A stretch of DNA of 64,000 bases from Hydrogenophaga sp. 2FB (GCF_005503365.1 NZ_SCML01000002.1:124001-188000), one strand, 5' to 3'; shown: positions 16,334 through 25,443, numbered from the stretch's first letter. The notes: a model not told the origin generated them from the sequence alone. Made by a program: numbers and translations.

Positions 16334-17158
16334 TTATGCCGCCATCTCGTCAGCAATCACTCCAGTGATTTCTTCGAGTGTGCGGCGCCCATGCTTTTTG
16401 GTGGGCATCATCATGACTTGGCCAGTGGATTTCTCGAGGCCCACATACTTGCGGTAGAGGTGGGGATCGTTGAGCAACTCGGGCTGCTCCGTGGCCAGGC
16501 GGGCAGCGGTTTTGAGATCCTCTTCGCTGGCCATGATGCACAGAACGCATGAGAATCTTTTCATGCCCAGCGCATACACAGGGTGTGGCCGCTGCCCTGC
16601 TGCTGCAATCGTCTCATACACCTCGTGCTCGAGCATGTCGTGGATTGGCAGCAGGTCATACCACTCACGGCCAGCCTTACTATTGCGGTGGCTGAACTTT
16701 AGGACTGGCAGCTTCTTTCGATTGCTGGATTCCTGTGCACGCATGCCCATGCAGTTGACCACCAGGCCCCAGTTCTCGATGCCGACAGCCTGGCGTTCGC
16801 GTGTGATGCCGCGGATAGTTCGTTCAATCGGGCCACGCTTCAGGTCGCTGGTGCAGGATCGGTTTGCTGGTGAAGGGAACATGCCACGTTCCTCAATCAT
16901 TTGCAGCAATCCACGACGGGATGTGCAAACATGCAGAGGCTCCCCCGCAGTGGTTTCCTTGATGTGGGCAAGCGCCCCGGCCCACTCCACGGCACCCAGG
17001 TCGGCGTGTACCAGAACAAGCTGATCGCGAGGCACCATATCCCGTAGCACCAGGTACATTGCCTGGCTATCCTTGCCGCCGCTGTGATTCACGACGAACA
17101 GGGCTTTGAGGTCGATGAGGCTTTGGACCTTCGCGAGGATCTCTGCATTCATTGTCAT
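16334..17158 (-). CDS. PP-loop ATPase, PAPS-reductase-like
   Basis: A 274-residue member of the adenine nucleotide alpha hydrolase superfamily. The PP-loop SGGKDS is at residues 26-31, followed by VHADLGAVEW, CTSDLKRGPI and a late C-V-L-C pair (FSCVLCIMASEEDL). This fits the PAPS reductase/DndC-like branch, often carried by phages and plasmids; the substrate is unknown. The late cysteines could hold a metal or an Fe-S cluster. The start at 17158 has an ATG again two codons later. It is downstream of the ligase gene by 33 bases. Confidence 0.9.
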   Translation of the reverse strand: MTMNAEILAKVQSLIDLKALFVVNHSGGKDSQAMYLVLRDMVPRDQLVLVHADLGAVEWAGALAHIKETTAGEPLHVCTSRRGLLQMIEERGMFPSPANRSCTSDLKRGPIERTIRGITRERQAVGIENWGLVVNCMGMRAQESSNRKKLPVLKFSHRNSKAGREWYDLLPIHDMLEHEVYETIAAAGQRPHPVYALGMKRFSCVLCIMASEEDLKTAARLATEQPELLNDPHLYRKYVGLEKSTGQVMMMPTKKHGRRTLEEITGVIADEMAA

Positions 17159-17191
17159 CTACCCGTGATCTGTTGAGGCTGTCCGGTCTGC

Positions 17192-18358
17192 TCAGATGCG
17201 CGCGCGGCGCGCAGCGGGGGCAGAGGCCGTAGCGACGATCGAATCGGCGCCGGAGATACGTCGCCCCATGTCGTCCATGCTGACGCCAGGTTTGAGGCGC
17301 GACACCTGGGTGATCAGGCATTCGTTGGTCGCGATGTCCGAGCGCGGGCCAAGGTAGACCGGTTGCTCAAATGCGCCGCCCGGGTTGAAGTACAGGTACT
17401 GCACCTCGGCCAGGTCGCCAACTGCCGGCATGCTGAAGTTGGCCAGGATCGTCACATTGCCAACGGGCAAGAGCTCGAGGGAGGCATTGAGCAGGCCGAT
17501 GCCAACGGAGCGCCCGGTGTTGATGCCGGTGACGATGCAGGTGGCGGACTCGATGAGCTTGAACTTGAAGACGTTGTCGCTGCGGCCTCCTGCGTAAGGT
17601 GCTGTGACGTCCTTGAAAACCACGCCCTCGGCATTGGTCTCTTCAATGCTCTTCAGCTTTTCGGATTTCGCGACGGTCGTGAACGAGCACTGAAGCAATT
17701 TCACGCAGCTGTGGGGCACCATGAACAGACTTTCCAGGGCGTCATTGGCCAGGGCCTCATAGCGCTCGGCAAAGGGCTTGCCACGAAGATCGTCGCCAAC
17801 GTAGTCCAGCAAGTCGAAGGCGTAGTAGGTGTTGCCCACAATCTCGCCGTCGAAGAAGGCGTTCTGGAAGCCGCCCATCTCCTCGGCAATGTTCTCAGGC
17901 AGGTTGCGGTACAGGCCGAGCTTGTTGATGCCGCGCGCGACGCCGTTGCGGACCTCGATGCTGCAGCGCTCTCCGTTTGCCTTTTCCTGCATGCCGAAAC
18001 GGTCATCGAAGATCATCCGCCCGGCGCCAGCGCGATCGACTGGCGTAGGCAACTGTTGAACGTGACCACTGGGCGCGGCAGTGCCCTCGTAGTTTGTGAA
18101 GCGGATGCCGCTCTCTGCCTCGGTGTATCCCTTTTTCTTCTTGGCCTTCACCAGGCTGTCGTAGACGTCGCAGGCGGCCGCGTAGTCAACGGGGCTGTGC
18201 GTTCTCAAGCTCGTCTTGCCAACACGCCCGCGCGGGCCATTCGCCGCCTGGACCACCCATCCGTCACCCTGCGTGCGCAGATGAACGTGGTACTCCTTGT
18301 CCGAACTGCCTTCCGTCATGAACAGGAAGATCGATTTCTCTTGATTTTGAGTGGTCAT
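17192..18358 (-). CDS. WGR-domain ATP-dependent DNA/RNA ligase
   Basis: A 388-residue protein. Residues 9-76 are a WGR-like domain (KEYHVHL, then GPRGRVGKT). The rest is a nucleotidyltransferase-type ligase core: motif I K126-A-N-G with arginine 131, motif III FDGEIV (169-174), YAFDLLDY (179-186), motif IV EGVVFKD (244-250) and motif V FKFK (264-267). An oligonucleotide-binding part follows. Motif I has N where DNA ligases usually have D, as in some RNA ligases. It ends in APAARRARI, one of the shared basic tails. Start ATG 18358 lies downstream of a repeated promoter motif. Confidence 0.92.
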   Translation of the reverse strand: MTTQNQEKSIFLFMTEGSSDKEYHVHLRTQGDGWVVQAANGPRGRVGKTSLRTHSPVDYAAACDVYDSLVKAKKKKGYTEAESGIRFTNYEGTAAPSGHVQQLPTPVDRAGAGRMIFDDRFGMQEKANGERCSIEVRNGVARGINKLGLYRNLPENIAEEMGGFQNAFFDGEIVGNTYYAFDLLDYVGDDLRGKPFAERYEALANDALESLFMVPHSCVKLLQCSFTTVAKSEKLKSIEETNAEGVVFKDVTAPYAGGRSDNVFKFKLIESATCIVTGINTGRSVGIGLLNASLELLPVGNVTILANFSMPAVGDLAEVQYLYFNPGGAFEQPVYLGPRSDIATNECLITQVSRLKPGVSMDDMGRRISGADSIVATASAPAARRARI

Positions 18359-18382
18359 GGTCTTTGTTGGCATCAGTTGAAT

Positions 18383-18399
18383 ATGCACAAAGGATATCC
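18383..18399 (-). promoter_or_regulatory. Promoter-like repeated motif (copy 9)
   Basis: Minus-strand core GGATATCCTTTGTGCAT with GTGGTT 18 bases upstream of TATCCT. It drives the ligase and PP-loop genes. It is an unusually close match to copy 10 over more than 30 bases. Confidence 0.75.
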
Positions 18400-18466
18400 A
18401 ATAAGCACAACCAAAACCACTCAATGCCCGCTTGCCGGCGAGCGACTACACGATGCTCAAGAGAAT

Positions 18467-18760
18467 TTATCGGCGCATGCGAGGTCGCCTGGGAGCAACT
18501 GGATCGACCGGTGACGAGACCTCCGACGCCGCTCCCGGGGAGCCGGCATTTTGGTCATGACGCTCCAGGTGCCTGATGAATTCCTTCGCCTCCTTGATGC
18601 TGGAGGAGTTGACCGCGGTGCCTCCGTCATCGGGTACTGAGCGCACGTAGTCGATGTCCTTGCTTGTCGGCTTGCGGTCTACCGTCTTTCCTTCGGCGGT
18701 GATCCTGAAGTCTGCGCCTGGAAGGTAGTGGGTGGTGAGGGTGTGGCCGCGGTATCTCAT
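18467..18760 (-). CDS. Unknown protein, 97 residues
   Basis: The ATG at 18760 overlaps the stop of the NinX-like gene (ATGA), so the two are co-translated. The front is beta-rich (MRYRGHTLTTHYLPGADFRI), with a Lys-rich middle and a helix KEAKEFIRHLERHD. The end, APRRPRMRR, is strongly basic and one of the shared tails. Function unknown. Confidence 0.75.
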   Translation of the reverse strand: MRYRGHTLTTHYLPGADFRITAEGKTVDRKPTSKDIDYVRSVPDDGGTAVNSSSIKEAKEFIRHLERHDQNAGSPGAASEVSSPVDPVAPRRPRMRR

Positions 18761-19170
18761 TGAATTGCCTCCGGCACCTCAACGGACTCGCCACGCAAGG
18801 AAATCACATAGCAACGCATGGCAGCGATGAGCGCCGTGGTGCCGCACGCCCACACTTTTTGCCCAGCAGAGATCAACTGCGCCGTGCAGCCAACATCGTC
18901 GCCAAGGACGCTGCCAACGCTGAAGGTGTGCTGCTTCATGAGCCGCTCGATGATGGGGAAGCCCACAGACGGATCGGTGGAAGGCGAGTACGCCAACGAA
19001 CTGCTGTTGGGCCCCAGGATGAGAAGCTTCTGTCCCTGCTTCAGTAGAAGCGAGATTCCATCGGAAACGAGTTCATAACCCTCGCACTTGGCAACCAGAT
19101 AGTCGATCTGGTGTGGCGTGGCTTTGTTGATCTTGATGGTTTTCAGCGTTGAAAGATTTAGGGAGCTCAT
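18757..19170 (-). CDS. NinX-like phage protein (DUF2591-like)
   Basis: A 137-residue protein with the motif order ATPHQIDYLVAKCEGY, YSPSTDPSVGFPIIER and LIAAMRCYVISLRGESVEVPE. This is how NinX/DUF2591 proteins of phages and prophages are built; function unknown. Start ATG 19170 is downstream of promoter copy 10. A longer frame to 19212 would run through the promoter and is rejected. The gene and its partner at 18467-18760 form an operon. Confidence 0.85.
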   Translation of the reverse strand: MSSLNLSTLKTIKINKATPHQIDYLVAKCEGYELVSDGISLLLKQGQKLLILGPNSSSLAYSPSTDPSVGFPIIERLMKQHTFSVGSVLGDDVGCTAQLISAGQKVWACGTTALIAAMRCYVISLRGESVEVPEAIQ

Positions 19171-19193
19171 GGGGTGCAGCTGTGGTCCTGAAT

Positions 19194-19210
19194 ATGCAGA
19201 GAGCATATCC
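19194..19210 (-). promoter_or_regulatory. Promoter-like repeated motif (copy 10)
   Basis: Minus-strand core GGATATGCTCTCTGCAT with GTGGTT 18 bases upstream of TATGCT. It is 24 bases before the NinX-like gene. Confidence 0.75.
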
Positions 19211-19289
19211 AATAGGCGCCACCAGAACCACTTTCAAGCCTGCTTGATGCCCTTCTTATGAGGGTAACCGTGTCATCGGTGCTTCCGTA

Positions 19290-20324
19290 TCACTGTCCGA
19301 AGAAAACACCCATGCGCTCGGAAATGCTGCGCGAGGGGTGGGTGACCACATGACCTTGAGGTGGAGCCTTTGGTGCCTCCTGAGCCCTGGAAACGTCTCT
19401 GCGAAGGCCTGCGGATACCAGGCGCTCGGCCGCCAGGCTCTGTAGCGCGGTCGCCAATTCGGCCTTCAGATCTCGGCGCTCACGTTGCTGAGTGTCCTTG
19501 GCTGCCTGAGCCTCATCCTGGGCCTCGAACTTGGCATCTCCATGCATCACCGCCAACGCTATGGCGGTTGAGAGGTAGGGCGTCGCAAAATCCATGATGA
19601 GTTCGGACACGGCGTTCGCGGTGCCGGGGATATCGCACCACGAACTGCCGCGAGGCATGACGCCATTCGCCAGCGCTCTGTCCAGAGCCAGTTTGGCGCG
19701 CTCATGACTGGTTCGGCTGTAGGAGGTCTCGGCATCTTCGAAGATGATGCCAAAGAAGCTGGTGTTGGGGCTGTGTATCCACTGGTCCTCAATGCGCATC
19801 CACAGGCGTCCAGCACCGGTGCGACTGGCGGCCAGGACCAACATGGGTTGTCCGGGCACAGTCGCGGAGGCAATCCAGAACCATGCAACAGCGGAATCCC
19901 GATGGCACGACTTCTTCATCTCCTGGGCGACCAGATGCTCGTGAAAGCTGACTTCAGGGCCCGGCGGCTCAAAAAAGCTCGGACTTCGTGGAGAGACTGA
20001 AAGCACGCCATTCTTCCCAAACTGGATCACCAGTCCAGGAACAAACGACTCGTTGCTGAGGCCGTGTTCAATTGATTCGTGAATGACTTCTAAGATTCCT
20101 CGTGATCCCCTGTAAAACCTGTCGAGGATGGCGTCATCTTCATGCGGCCGATTTGGTTGGAGCGCCGCCATGACCTTCTTGTAGTAGCTGGCCGGGCGGA
20201 GCATCATGTCCAGGGGGTCGGACTCTTCAAAAGCTGCGAATGCGCGGAAGACAGGATCGTTCTTCTTCTTCGTTTCGTAGCGTTTCTGGGCTTCTGACAG
20301 GCGACGTTGACTTGCTTTTGACAT
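19290..20324 (-). CDS. Unknown 344-residue protein, last gene of DpdA operon
   Basis: Start ATG 20324 (MSKASQRRLSEAQKRYETKK) has GGGGA upstream and lies 11 bases after the previous stop. It is mostly alpha/beta in the middle, with a glutamine/alanine-rich coiled coil (residues 265-305). There is no signal peptide or catalytic motif I recognise. It ends in SISERMGVFFGQ, without the basic tail seen elsewhere. Its position at the end of the modification operon suggests a linked role, which is an inference from context only. Confidence 0.75.
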   Translation of the reverse strand: MSKASQRRLSEAQKRYETKKKNDPVFRAFAAFEESDPLDMMLRPASYYKKVMAALQPNRPHEDDAILDRFYRGSRGILEVIHESIEHGLSNESFVPGLVIQFGKNGVLSVSPRSPSFFEPPGPEVSFHEHLVAQEMKKSCHRDSAVAWFWIASATVPGQPMLVLAASRTGAGRLWMRIEDQWIHSPNTSFFGIIFEDAETSYSRTSHERAKLALDRALANGVMPRGSSWCDIPGTANAVSELIMDFATPYLSTAIALAVMHGDAKFEAQDEAQAAKDTQQRERRDLKAELATALQSLAAERLVSAGLRRDVSRAQEAPKAPPQGHVVTHPSRSISERMGVFFGQ

Positions 20325-20335
20325 GGGATTTCCCC

Positions 20336-21394
20336 TCAGGTCATCGAGTTGGGGAGGTGGATCGGCATGGAGCCGCAGATCACCATCTGCGTGTCCTGAT
20401 CCCACGTGAAGTAGACGCGCAGGCAGTGCCGCGGATCACGCGAGTTGCCACGGCCAAGGTGCTGGTCGAGGAAGCGGCGTCGGCGGCCCCAGCGAAAGAA
20501 GTAGTCCTCGGTGGCGCGAGCCGGATCGACCGACCCGCCAATGCTCAGACCCAGCTCGGTGGCGCGCTGGATCAGCTGCTCTCTTGGCAGGGTGCTCGTG
20601 CGCACCTCGCGATAGGTGGTGGCCAGCAGCTCCAGGGCTTGGAAGAGCAGTTCCGGGTTGTCGTACTGGGCGTTTTTGCAGGCCGAGATGGCGCGCGGGA
20701 GGATGATGATGCGATCGGCGTTTTCGGCGGCCCACGCACCCACCTGGTCATAGCCCGTGTAGACGGTCTTCACCTGCTCCTGCTCAACCGATGCCGGCGC
20801 ATTTGCAAGCCGGACCCTCATGGCGTGCAGTTGCATGGCCTGAAGCGCAGTGATCTGCTTCAAGTCATCAATTTCCGCGGCCATGGCCTGGCGCTCGGGC
20901 AGATCAGAGCTGGCCACCGCAATCTGCGTGTCACTGCAGAAGACAGCGACCAGTGAGAGGAAGGATGGCTGGATTTGAGGCTGGACCTCTTCTCCCAGCT
21001 TGAAATGCGCCACGGCTTCGAGCCACTCCGAAGGCTCTGTAACTTCACCGGCGCAGTGCCTGGTCCACCCGGTGCGGTGCGTACCGTCTGGAAGACGGAC
21101 GATGAACGCATCCCAGCGGTCCCGGGATCGAAGGTCGATCACCTCGATGGCAAAGAACCCATGTTCCACATCGCTGGCCGTGCGCGCGCATACCCCATCG
21201 CCCTGGTAACTGCTGATTCCAGTCGTCGCTTCGCAACCCAGGCTGGGAAAGCGGGTGTGCACGCTGCTCAGGAGCAACTCTTGGACATCCTGCGCCAGGC
21301 GATCAGATCCATGAGTTGCTGTATCGGGAAGGCTGAGGGTGAAGCACGCCTGAGCTCCACTATGGTTAGCTTCAAAGGGGATTGTGTTCGTCAT
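20336..21394 (-). CDS. Unknown 352-residue protein in DpdA operon
   Basis: Start ATG 21394 (MTNTIPFEANHSGAQ), with GGAGG at good spacing. The first 200 residues are beta-rich; residues 165-215 are helical. The C-terminal 60 residues have an aromatic/basic stretch (FFRWGRRRRFLDQHLGRG), then HCLRVYFTWDQDTQMVICGSMP. That end resembles a small domain I recall from uncharacterised bacterial proteins, but I cannot name it. It is co-transcribed with the RNB gene (22 bases) and the next gene (11 bases). Confidence 0.75.
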   Translation of the reverse strand: MTNTIPFEANHSGAQACFTLSLPDTATHGSDRLAQDVQELLLSSVHTRFPSLGCEATTGISSYQGDGVCARTASDVEHGFFAIEVIDLRSRDRWDAFIVRLPDGTHRTGWTRHCAGEVTEPSEWLEAVAHFKLGEEVQPQIQPSFLSLVAVFCSDTQIAVASSDLPERQAMAAEIDDLKQITALQAMQLHAMRVRLANAPASVEQEQVKTVYTGYDQVGAWAAENADRIIILPRAISACKNAQYDNPELLFQALELLATTYREVRTSTLPREQLIQRATELGLSIGGSVDPARATEDYFFRWGRRRRFLDQHLGRGNSRDPRHCLRVYFTWDQDTQMVICGSMPIHLPNSMT

Positions 21395-21416
21395 TGATGG
21401 CCTCCAGATCCCTGCT

Positions 21417-23195
21417 TCAAAGTCCGACCTCATCAAGCAGTTTGCGTGAGGCACCAGCCTCGGCGTCCTTCTTGGTCTTGGCGCCTTCAAACACAACGCT
21501 CTTCAGTCCTCCCGGGTGTTGAAGCGTGGCCCTGCAGGTGAACCTCGCATCATTGGATGGCCCCGTCGAAGACACTTCGAACGCAGGTGGCGCGATGCGC
21601 CGCTTCTGGCAGAACTCCATGATTTCGCCCTTGAAGTTGCGGCGATCCGAGGCCTGCAGTGCGCCGGCAGGTGCAGCGGGCGGTGTGCTGGTGGAAAGCA
21701 CATCTCGGGCTTGCGTTGATGAGGCGGGAGCGCCCATGAACTGGCAGATGAGTCGCGCGCTGGCGAGGTTTTCCGCGTCCTTTTTCCGTGGTGCAAGGGC
21801 CGAGGCGCTGAGAGTGGTGCCGTCGGACTTTCTCAGGATCGAGACGTGGACCTCGAACCCGCTGGTGTCGATGGCGCGGTCGCGCGTGCTGTGCTGGCCA
21901 GCCAGGTCCGTCTGGATGGCAAACATCAGAAAATGCTTGGCCCTGGTGGGCTCGTTCAGCAGGAGTGCGCACCAGGCTTCAATCAGTACCTCGGGCAGCT
22001 CAATGGCAGACGCCGCGGTGACCATCACGTCGAGCACCTTGTCCGCCAGGCCTTCGGCACGCATCCGATTGGCGAGATAGGCGCCCAGGGTGGCTGGCAT
22101 CCCGCCGGAGGAGGCGGCCAACTTGATCGCCTGGACCAACTCTGGGTCTCCGAGGCGGCTGAGATGGCCTCCATCGAGCGCACGTGCGGCGCGATTCACG
22201 ACGGCCGCCTTGAAGCTGTCGGAGCGGTCAATCTTGGCCTGGGCCAGGACTTCATTGATTTCACTGCAGATTGCCGTGATTTCATCCTGGCCATGAGCCG
22301 GGGGCATGCCTGCGCAGTGAGCCCGAATCTGTCGCTGATTGACCAGGTCGACGTACCGGCGCAATGGCGACGTCGTGTGAGCGTAGTAGGGCAGGCTCAG
22401 GGCGTAGTGCCCGAGCGCGTGGGGGCTGTAGACGGCAGTGCCCATGATGACCGCCAGCTGCGCCTTGAGTGCCTCCTCGTTCATGGTCTGCATGGACTCC
22501 AGGATGTCGGCCACAGGAGGGGCCGCCAACTTGGGCCGGTGCGATCGGTAAATGAACGGCAGCTCCTTTTCGATGGCCCAGCGAGCAAGCTGCGTGTTGG
22601 CCAGCACCATGAATTCCTGGATCACGATGTGCCCAACCATGTCGTCGACAGATTTGGCGTGCTGCATCGCACCGTCCTCATCGAGGTAGATGAGGGTTTT
22701 CAGGTCGAAGAAAGCCAGGGCGCCAGAGCTGCGCCGACCGGCAAGTAGGCCTTTGGAGACGTTGATCGCATCACGCAGCAGCTGCCCGAGGGTGTCTTGC
22801 TGCCCCGCCAGCCGCGGGACATCCTCATAGGTCAAGCGGTTGCTGACCGTGACCTGGTCGAAGCTGACCTGGGTGGCCAGCACTTGAAGCCGCGCGTCGA
22901 GGTCGATGGAAATGACCATGGCCAGGCGATCTGCCCCCGCAACCAGTGAGCACTGGTTCTCGCTCAATGCCAGAGGCAGCATGCTTTTGATCACCCTGGT
23001 GCCGCCGTAGACCGTGGCCGCCAGTTTTCGGGCGGCCATGTCGAGCTCGCTCCCCGGCGTGACGATTGCGGCAGGCGTCGCGATGGCCACTTTGAGCTGC
23101 CAACCGGCTTCGGTGGAAGCAAGTGAGAAGGCGTCATCGATGTCGCGTGTTGACGGGCCGTCAACTGTGATCAGCAGGTTGGGAGATGAATTCAT
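21417..23195 (-). CDS. RNB-domain exoribonuclease with dsRNA-binding-like C-terminus
   Basis: A 592-residue RNase II/RNase R-type enzyme. The catalytic RNB motif GPSTRDIDDA is at residues 13-22 and YAHTTSPLRRYVDL at 271-284, both intact. There is no cold-shock domain in front and no S1 domain behind. Instead residues 440-490 and 525-592 look like double-stranded-RNA-binding folds; the second ends in AKTKKDAEAGASRKLLDEVGL-like residues, as in dsRBDs. The enzyme would degrade 3' single-stranded ends while gripping duplex RNA. It lacks the basic tail. An upstream start near 23405 would overlap the gene before, so ATG 23195 is used. Confidence 0.9.
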   Translation of the reverse strand: MNSSPNLLITVDGPSTRDIDDAFSLASTEAGWQLKVAIATPAAIVTPGSELDMAARKLAATVYGGTRVIKSMLPLALSENQCSLVAGADRLAMVISIDLDARLQVLATQVSFDQVTVSNRLTYEDVPRLAGQQDTLGQLLRDAINVSKGLLAGRRSSGALAFFDLKTLIYLDEDGAMQHAKSVDDMVGHIVIQEFMVLANTQLARWAIEKELPFIYRSHRPKLAAPPVADILESMQTMNEEALKAQLAVIMGTAVYSPHALGHYALSLPYYAHTTSPLRRYVDLVNQRQIRAHCAGMPPAHGQDEITAICSEINEVLAQAKIDRSDSFKAAVVNRAARALDGGHLSRLGDPELVQAIKLAASSGGMPATLGAYLANRMRAEGLADKVLDVMVTAASAIELPEVLIEAWCALLLNEPTRAKHFLMFAIQTDLAGQHSTRDRAIDTSGFEVHVSILRKSDGTTLSASALAPRKKDAENLASARLICQFMGAPASSTQARDVLSTSTPPAAPAGALQASDRRNFKGEIMEFCQKRRIAPPAFEVSSTGPSNDARFTCRATLQHPGGLKSVVFEGAKTKKDAEAGASRKLLDEVGL

Positions 23196-23253
23196 GCTTT
23201 CGGGAGTGTCTGTGCTTGGTGTTTTCGCCTGCGATTTCAAGGAAAAAACTCCA

Positions 23254-23703
23254 TCATGATTGAAAATCTGTGCCTGTAAACGTACCGTGCTCAGATATGT
23301 GCTCATCGACCTTGCTCTGATCGCCGGGTCGATACGTGATCTGGGATCCTGCAAGGGGAGCCACGAGCACATCGGGGCCGCCGAACTGATCGGCCGTGAT
23401 GTCAATCACCCAGGCCGAGCCGGAATCAAGCCTGGCCTCCACCCAGTAGTGCCCGAATCCCCGGCCCCAAGGGTCGAAGTAGCCCCCGTCACTCAGTCCG
23501 TCTCCACCGCGGATCGTGGCCGCCATGGAAGAGAACTTCTCGATGGCTTGGTGCAGCAGGACGCACGCATAGAAGCAGGCACCGTTGGTTTCAGCGCGGC
23601 CGATGGCGTCCTTGAGCACGGACAGGTAGATGCGACGGATCATTGCGGCGATCTCCTGCAGCTCCTGTTCGTGCACGTTCTCGCTGTTCGCGTTGAGCTT
23701 CAT
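23254..23703 (-). CDS. Cys-His-Asp protein, papain- or transglutaminase-like
   Basis: A 149-residue protein from ATG 23703 (MKLNANSENV). Cys43 in GACFYAC, His85 in GHYWVEA and Asp101 in VIDITADQFG fit the order and spacing of a cysteine-protease or transglutaminase-type triad. That is a reading from motifs, and the activity is not proven. Similar small domains with a C...H...D-x-T-x-x-Q-F pattern occur in phages and mobile elements. The gene sits between the ParB-like and RNB genes; the real start could lie further upstream. Confidence 0.75.
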   Translation of the reverse strand: MKLNANSENVHEQELQEIAAMIRRIYLSVLKDAIGRAETNGACFYACVLLHQAIEKFSSMAATIRGGDGLSDGGYFDPWGRGFGHYWVEARLDSGSAWVIDITADQFGGPDVLVAPLAGSQITYRPGDQSKVDEHISEHGTFTGTDFQS

Positions 23704-23734
23704 AGAGACACTTTCGGCGATCTCATCTTCGGTG

Positions 23735-24277
23735 TCACCTGAAAGAGCCTCGGTAGGGCTGCGCGCCGGCTTCAGCCGCAACCAGCCCCAGTGACTTCGC
23801 ATGCCGCTCGCAGCCCATGAGTGCCAGTGGGACCAAGACATCCTCACCCATGGAATCCAGGCGAAAGACAGCGGATCCGAACCTGTGATTGCCATCCACG
23901 ATGAGGTGGTCGACATGGCAGCTCAGTGAGGGCACGCCGACATCGACCGAGATGGGTTGATAGAAGCCGTTCTTGACGAACCAGGCAATCTTCTGGATGT
24001 GCCGCCTCCGATTTTCCAGCAACAGCCGTTTGGTCTGAGGCACCCAGGGGCACCAGTCGCTGGGCGGATGCAGAAATTCTTTGCCGGCGGCCAGGCAAGC
24101 TGCGACCTCATCTTGTTGAATGGGGGCGTCGATGTCGAGCCAGCAGCCTCGGAACGGGTCGCAGTATTGCCTGAGCACGCTGGCCAGCACCAGGGTGACC
24201 TCGAGTTCGTCACCACTCAATTCCGACGCGAAGAATTCACTTGGAGATGCTTCAGCCACTGCGGATGAGGTTTTCAT
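23735..24277 (-). CDS. ParB/sulfiredoxin-like protein, possible DpdB counterpart
   Basis: A 180-residue protein whose ATG overlaps the stop of the dpdA gene (ATGA). Residues 92-140 hold HIQKIAWFVKNGFYQPISVDVG and then VDGNHRFGSA (127-136). A D-G-x-H-R motif of this kind is the hallmark of the ParB/Srx fold, also found in DndB/DpdB proteins that regulate or assist DNA base modification. The match is by motif only. The tight coupling to dpdA supports a role in target choice or control of the modification. Confidence 0.8.
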   Translation of the reverse strand: MKTSSAVAEASPSEFFASELSGDELEVTLVLASVLRQYCDPFRGCWLDIDAPIQQDEVAACLAAGKEFLHPPSDWCPWVPQTKRLLLENRRRHIQKIAWFVKNGFYQPISVDVGVPSLSCHVDHLIVDGNHRFGSAVFRLDSMGEDVLVPLALMGCERHAKSLGLVAAEAGAQPYRGSFR

Positions 24278-25443
24278 GCTTCGACCAGTTCAACAGACAT
24301 GCGAGAGAGAAGGCCTTCGTACACGGCCATTTCGACGAGATCAGAGCTGTCTTCAAGGGACTCAAGCCCGAAGTGAGCGACCTTCATCGCGATCTCCTTT
24401 GCCTGGCCCGTTGTCATTCGAACGACCTCCTCGTACCCGTGGTCCGCGAGATTCTCTGCATACCACTCGACCACGATGTGATGGAGAATCTCTTCTGTGG
24501 TGCGCGGCGTATTTTCACCCGCCATCAGGCCCGAAAAAAGGTCTCCAACAGGAGCCCACGGAAGCGGCTTCACCGCTGATTGCGAGCGCTGCCAGGACGT
24601 CATGGCCTCTGCGCGCATGGCTTGGGTTCGGCCAGTTCGCTGCTTGCACCGCACGCCGAAATCCCAGGCCATCGAATCGATGCTCGCCAATCGTGGGTGC
24701 GCACCAAGTTCCCGGATGGCCCCACCTTTCACGCCGAAGCAGTGGAGTTTCACATTCGGTGGGAGCACGCTGTCCAGCGTCTCGACGATCTGTTCGATCC
24801 CGTCTGGACCTCCCAGGTTGCGGCGACACACCGAGCCAAGCCCAACAAGATCCGGCCAGGTGTCGATGGCCAGCAGATCCATGCAACGCAGATAGTCCTC
24901 AGGCATCCAGCCCTGCAGCACCGGCATCGGCATGGCAGCACCACGACGCTGTGCCTCGTTCACGCATTCCAGGTAGCCCTGGGCCGTGGCGTGGATGCGG
25001 ATCATGCGAACAAGCTTCGAGCTCGCCACCTGTGGCTCCATGCAGTAGTCCATGGCCGCGTGCCATGTCCAGTCGCGAGCGGTGACCAGGTCGTAATACT
25101 GCTGGACGCTCCAGCGGTAGCAGCCATACCGATTGGCCGCCACGAACCCAGCCGAGTCGAGCGCGGCGTCAAGGCCTGAGGGCAGCTTCTTGGCAGCCGA
25201 CAAGTTGAAGCCCGCGAATGTGGCCGCCGGGCTCAGTCGGAACGCCCCGATATGCGAGGGTAGCGTCGTCGGCCTGGCGAATGCGTTCGCAGAGAACAGG
25301 GTCGGGATGCCGGCCTCATGGGCCGCGGCAACCAGGTGGCCGTAGACCTGTGGAACGCCGGCGCGCACGGTGATCTGCCTGGGCCGGAACTCCTCACCTG
25401 CAACGAATGCAAGGGCTTCGTTTTCAGCTGCTGTGGATCTCAT
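24274..25443 (-). CDS. dpdA: DpdA-type DNA transglycosylase, 7-deazaguanine insertion
   Basis: A 389-residue protein of the TGT superfamily branch that swaps guanine for a 7-deazaguanine (preQ0-type base) in DNA. Recognisable blocks: LDSAGF (95-100) with the likely nucleophile-side Asp, MDYCMEP (131-137), PVLQGW (174-179), LVGLGSVCRR (199-208), HCFGVKG (234-240) and ASIDSMAW (253-260). The VLQGW...EDYLRC...GVGSVCRR order is how I recall phage DpdA proteins. No preQ0-synthesis genes (folE, queD, queE, queC) are in the window, so the base would come from the host. It overlaps the methyltransferase stop and the ParB-like start. Confidence 0.88.
   Translation of the reverse strand: MRSTAAENEALAFVAGEEFRPRQITVRAGVPQVYGHLVAAAHEAGIPTLFSANAFARPTTLPSHIGAFRLSPAATFAGFNLSAAKKLPSGLDAALDSAGFVAANRYGCYRWSVQQYYDLVTARDWTWHAAMDYCMEPQVASSKLVRMIRIHATAQGYLECVNEAQRRGAAMPMPVLQGWMPEDYLRCMDLLAIDTWPDLVGLGSVCRRNLGGPDGIEQIVETLDSVLPPNVKLHCFGVKGGAIRELGAHPRLASIDSMAWDFGVRCKQRTGRTQAMRAEAMTSWQRSQSAVKPLPWAPVGDLFSGLMAGENTPRTTEEILHHIVVEWYAENLADHGYEEVVRMTTGQAKEIAMKVAHFGLESLEDSSDLVEMAVYEGLLSRMSVELVEA

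Noticed and set aside
16334..17158. Reading the PP-loop protein as QueC (preQ0 synthesis), to feed DpdA
   Set aside because: SGGKDSQ and the following blocks fit PAPS-reductase/DndC-like proteins better; the QueC-specific features are not seen and no folE/queD/queE is present.
18425..18466. Upstream extension of the ligase gene beyond 18358
   Set aside because: It would have to be translated through promoter copy 9.
17363..18514. 383-codon plus-strand frame opposite the ligase gene
   Set aside because: The ligase frame has all catalytic motifs; the plus frame is a GC-bias shadow without any motif.
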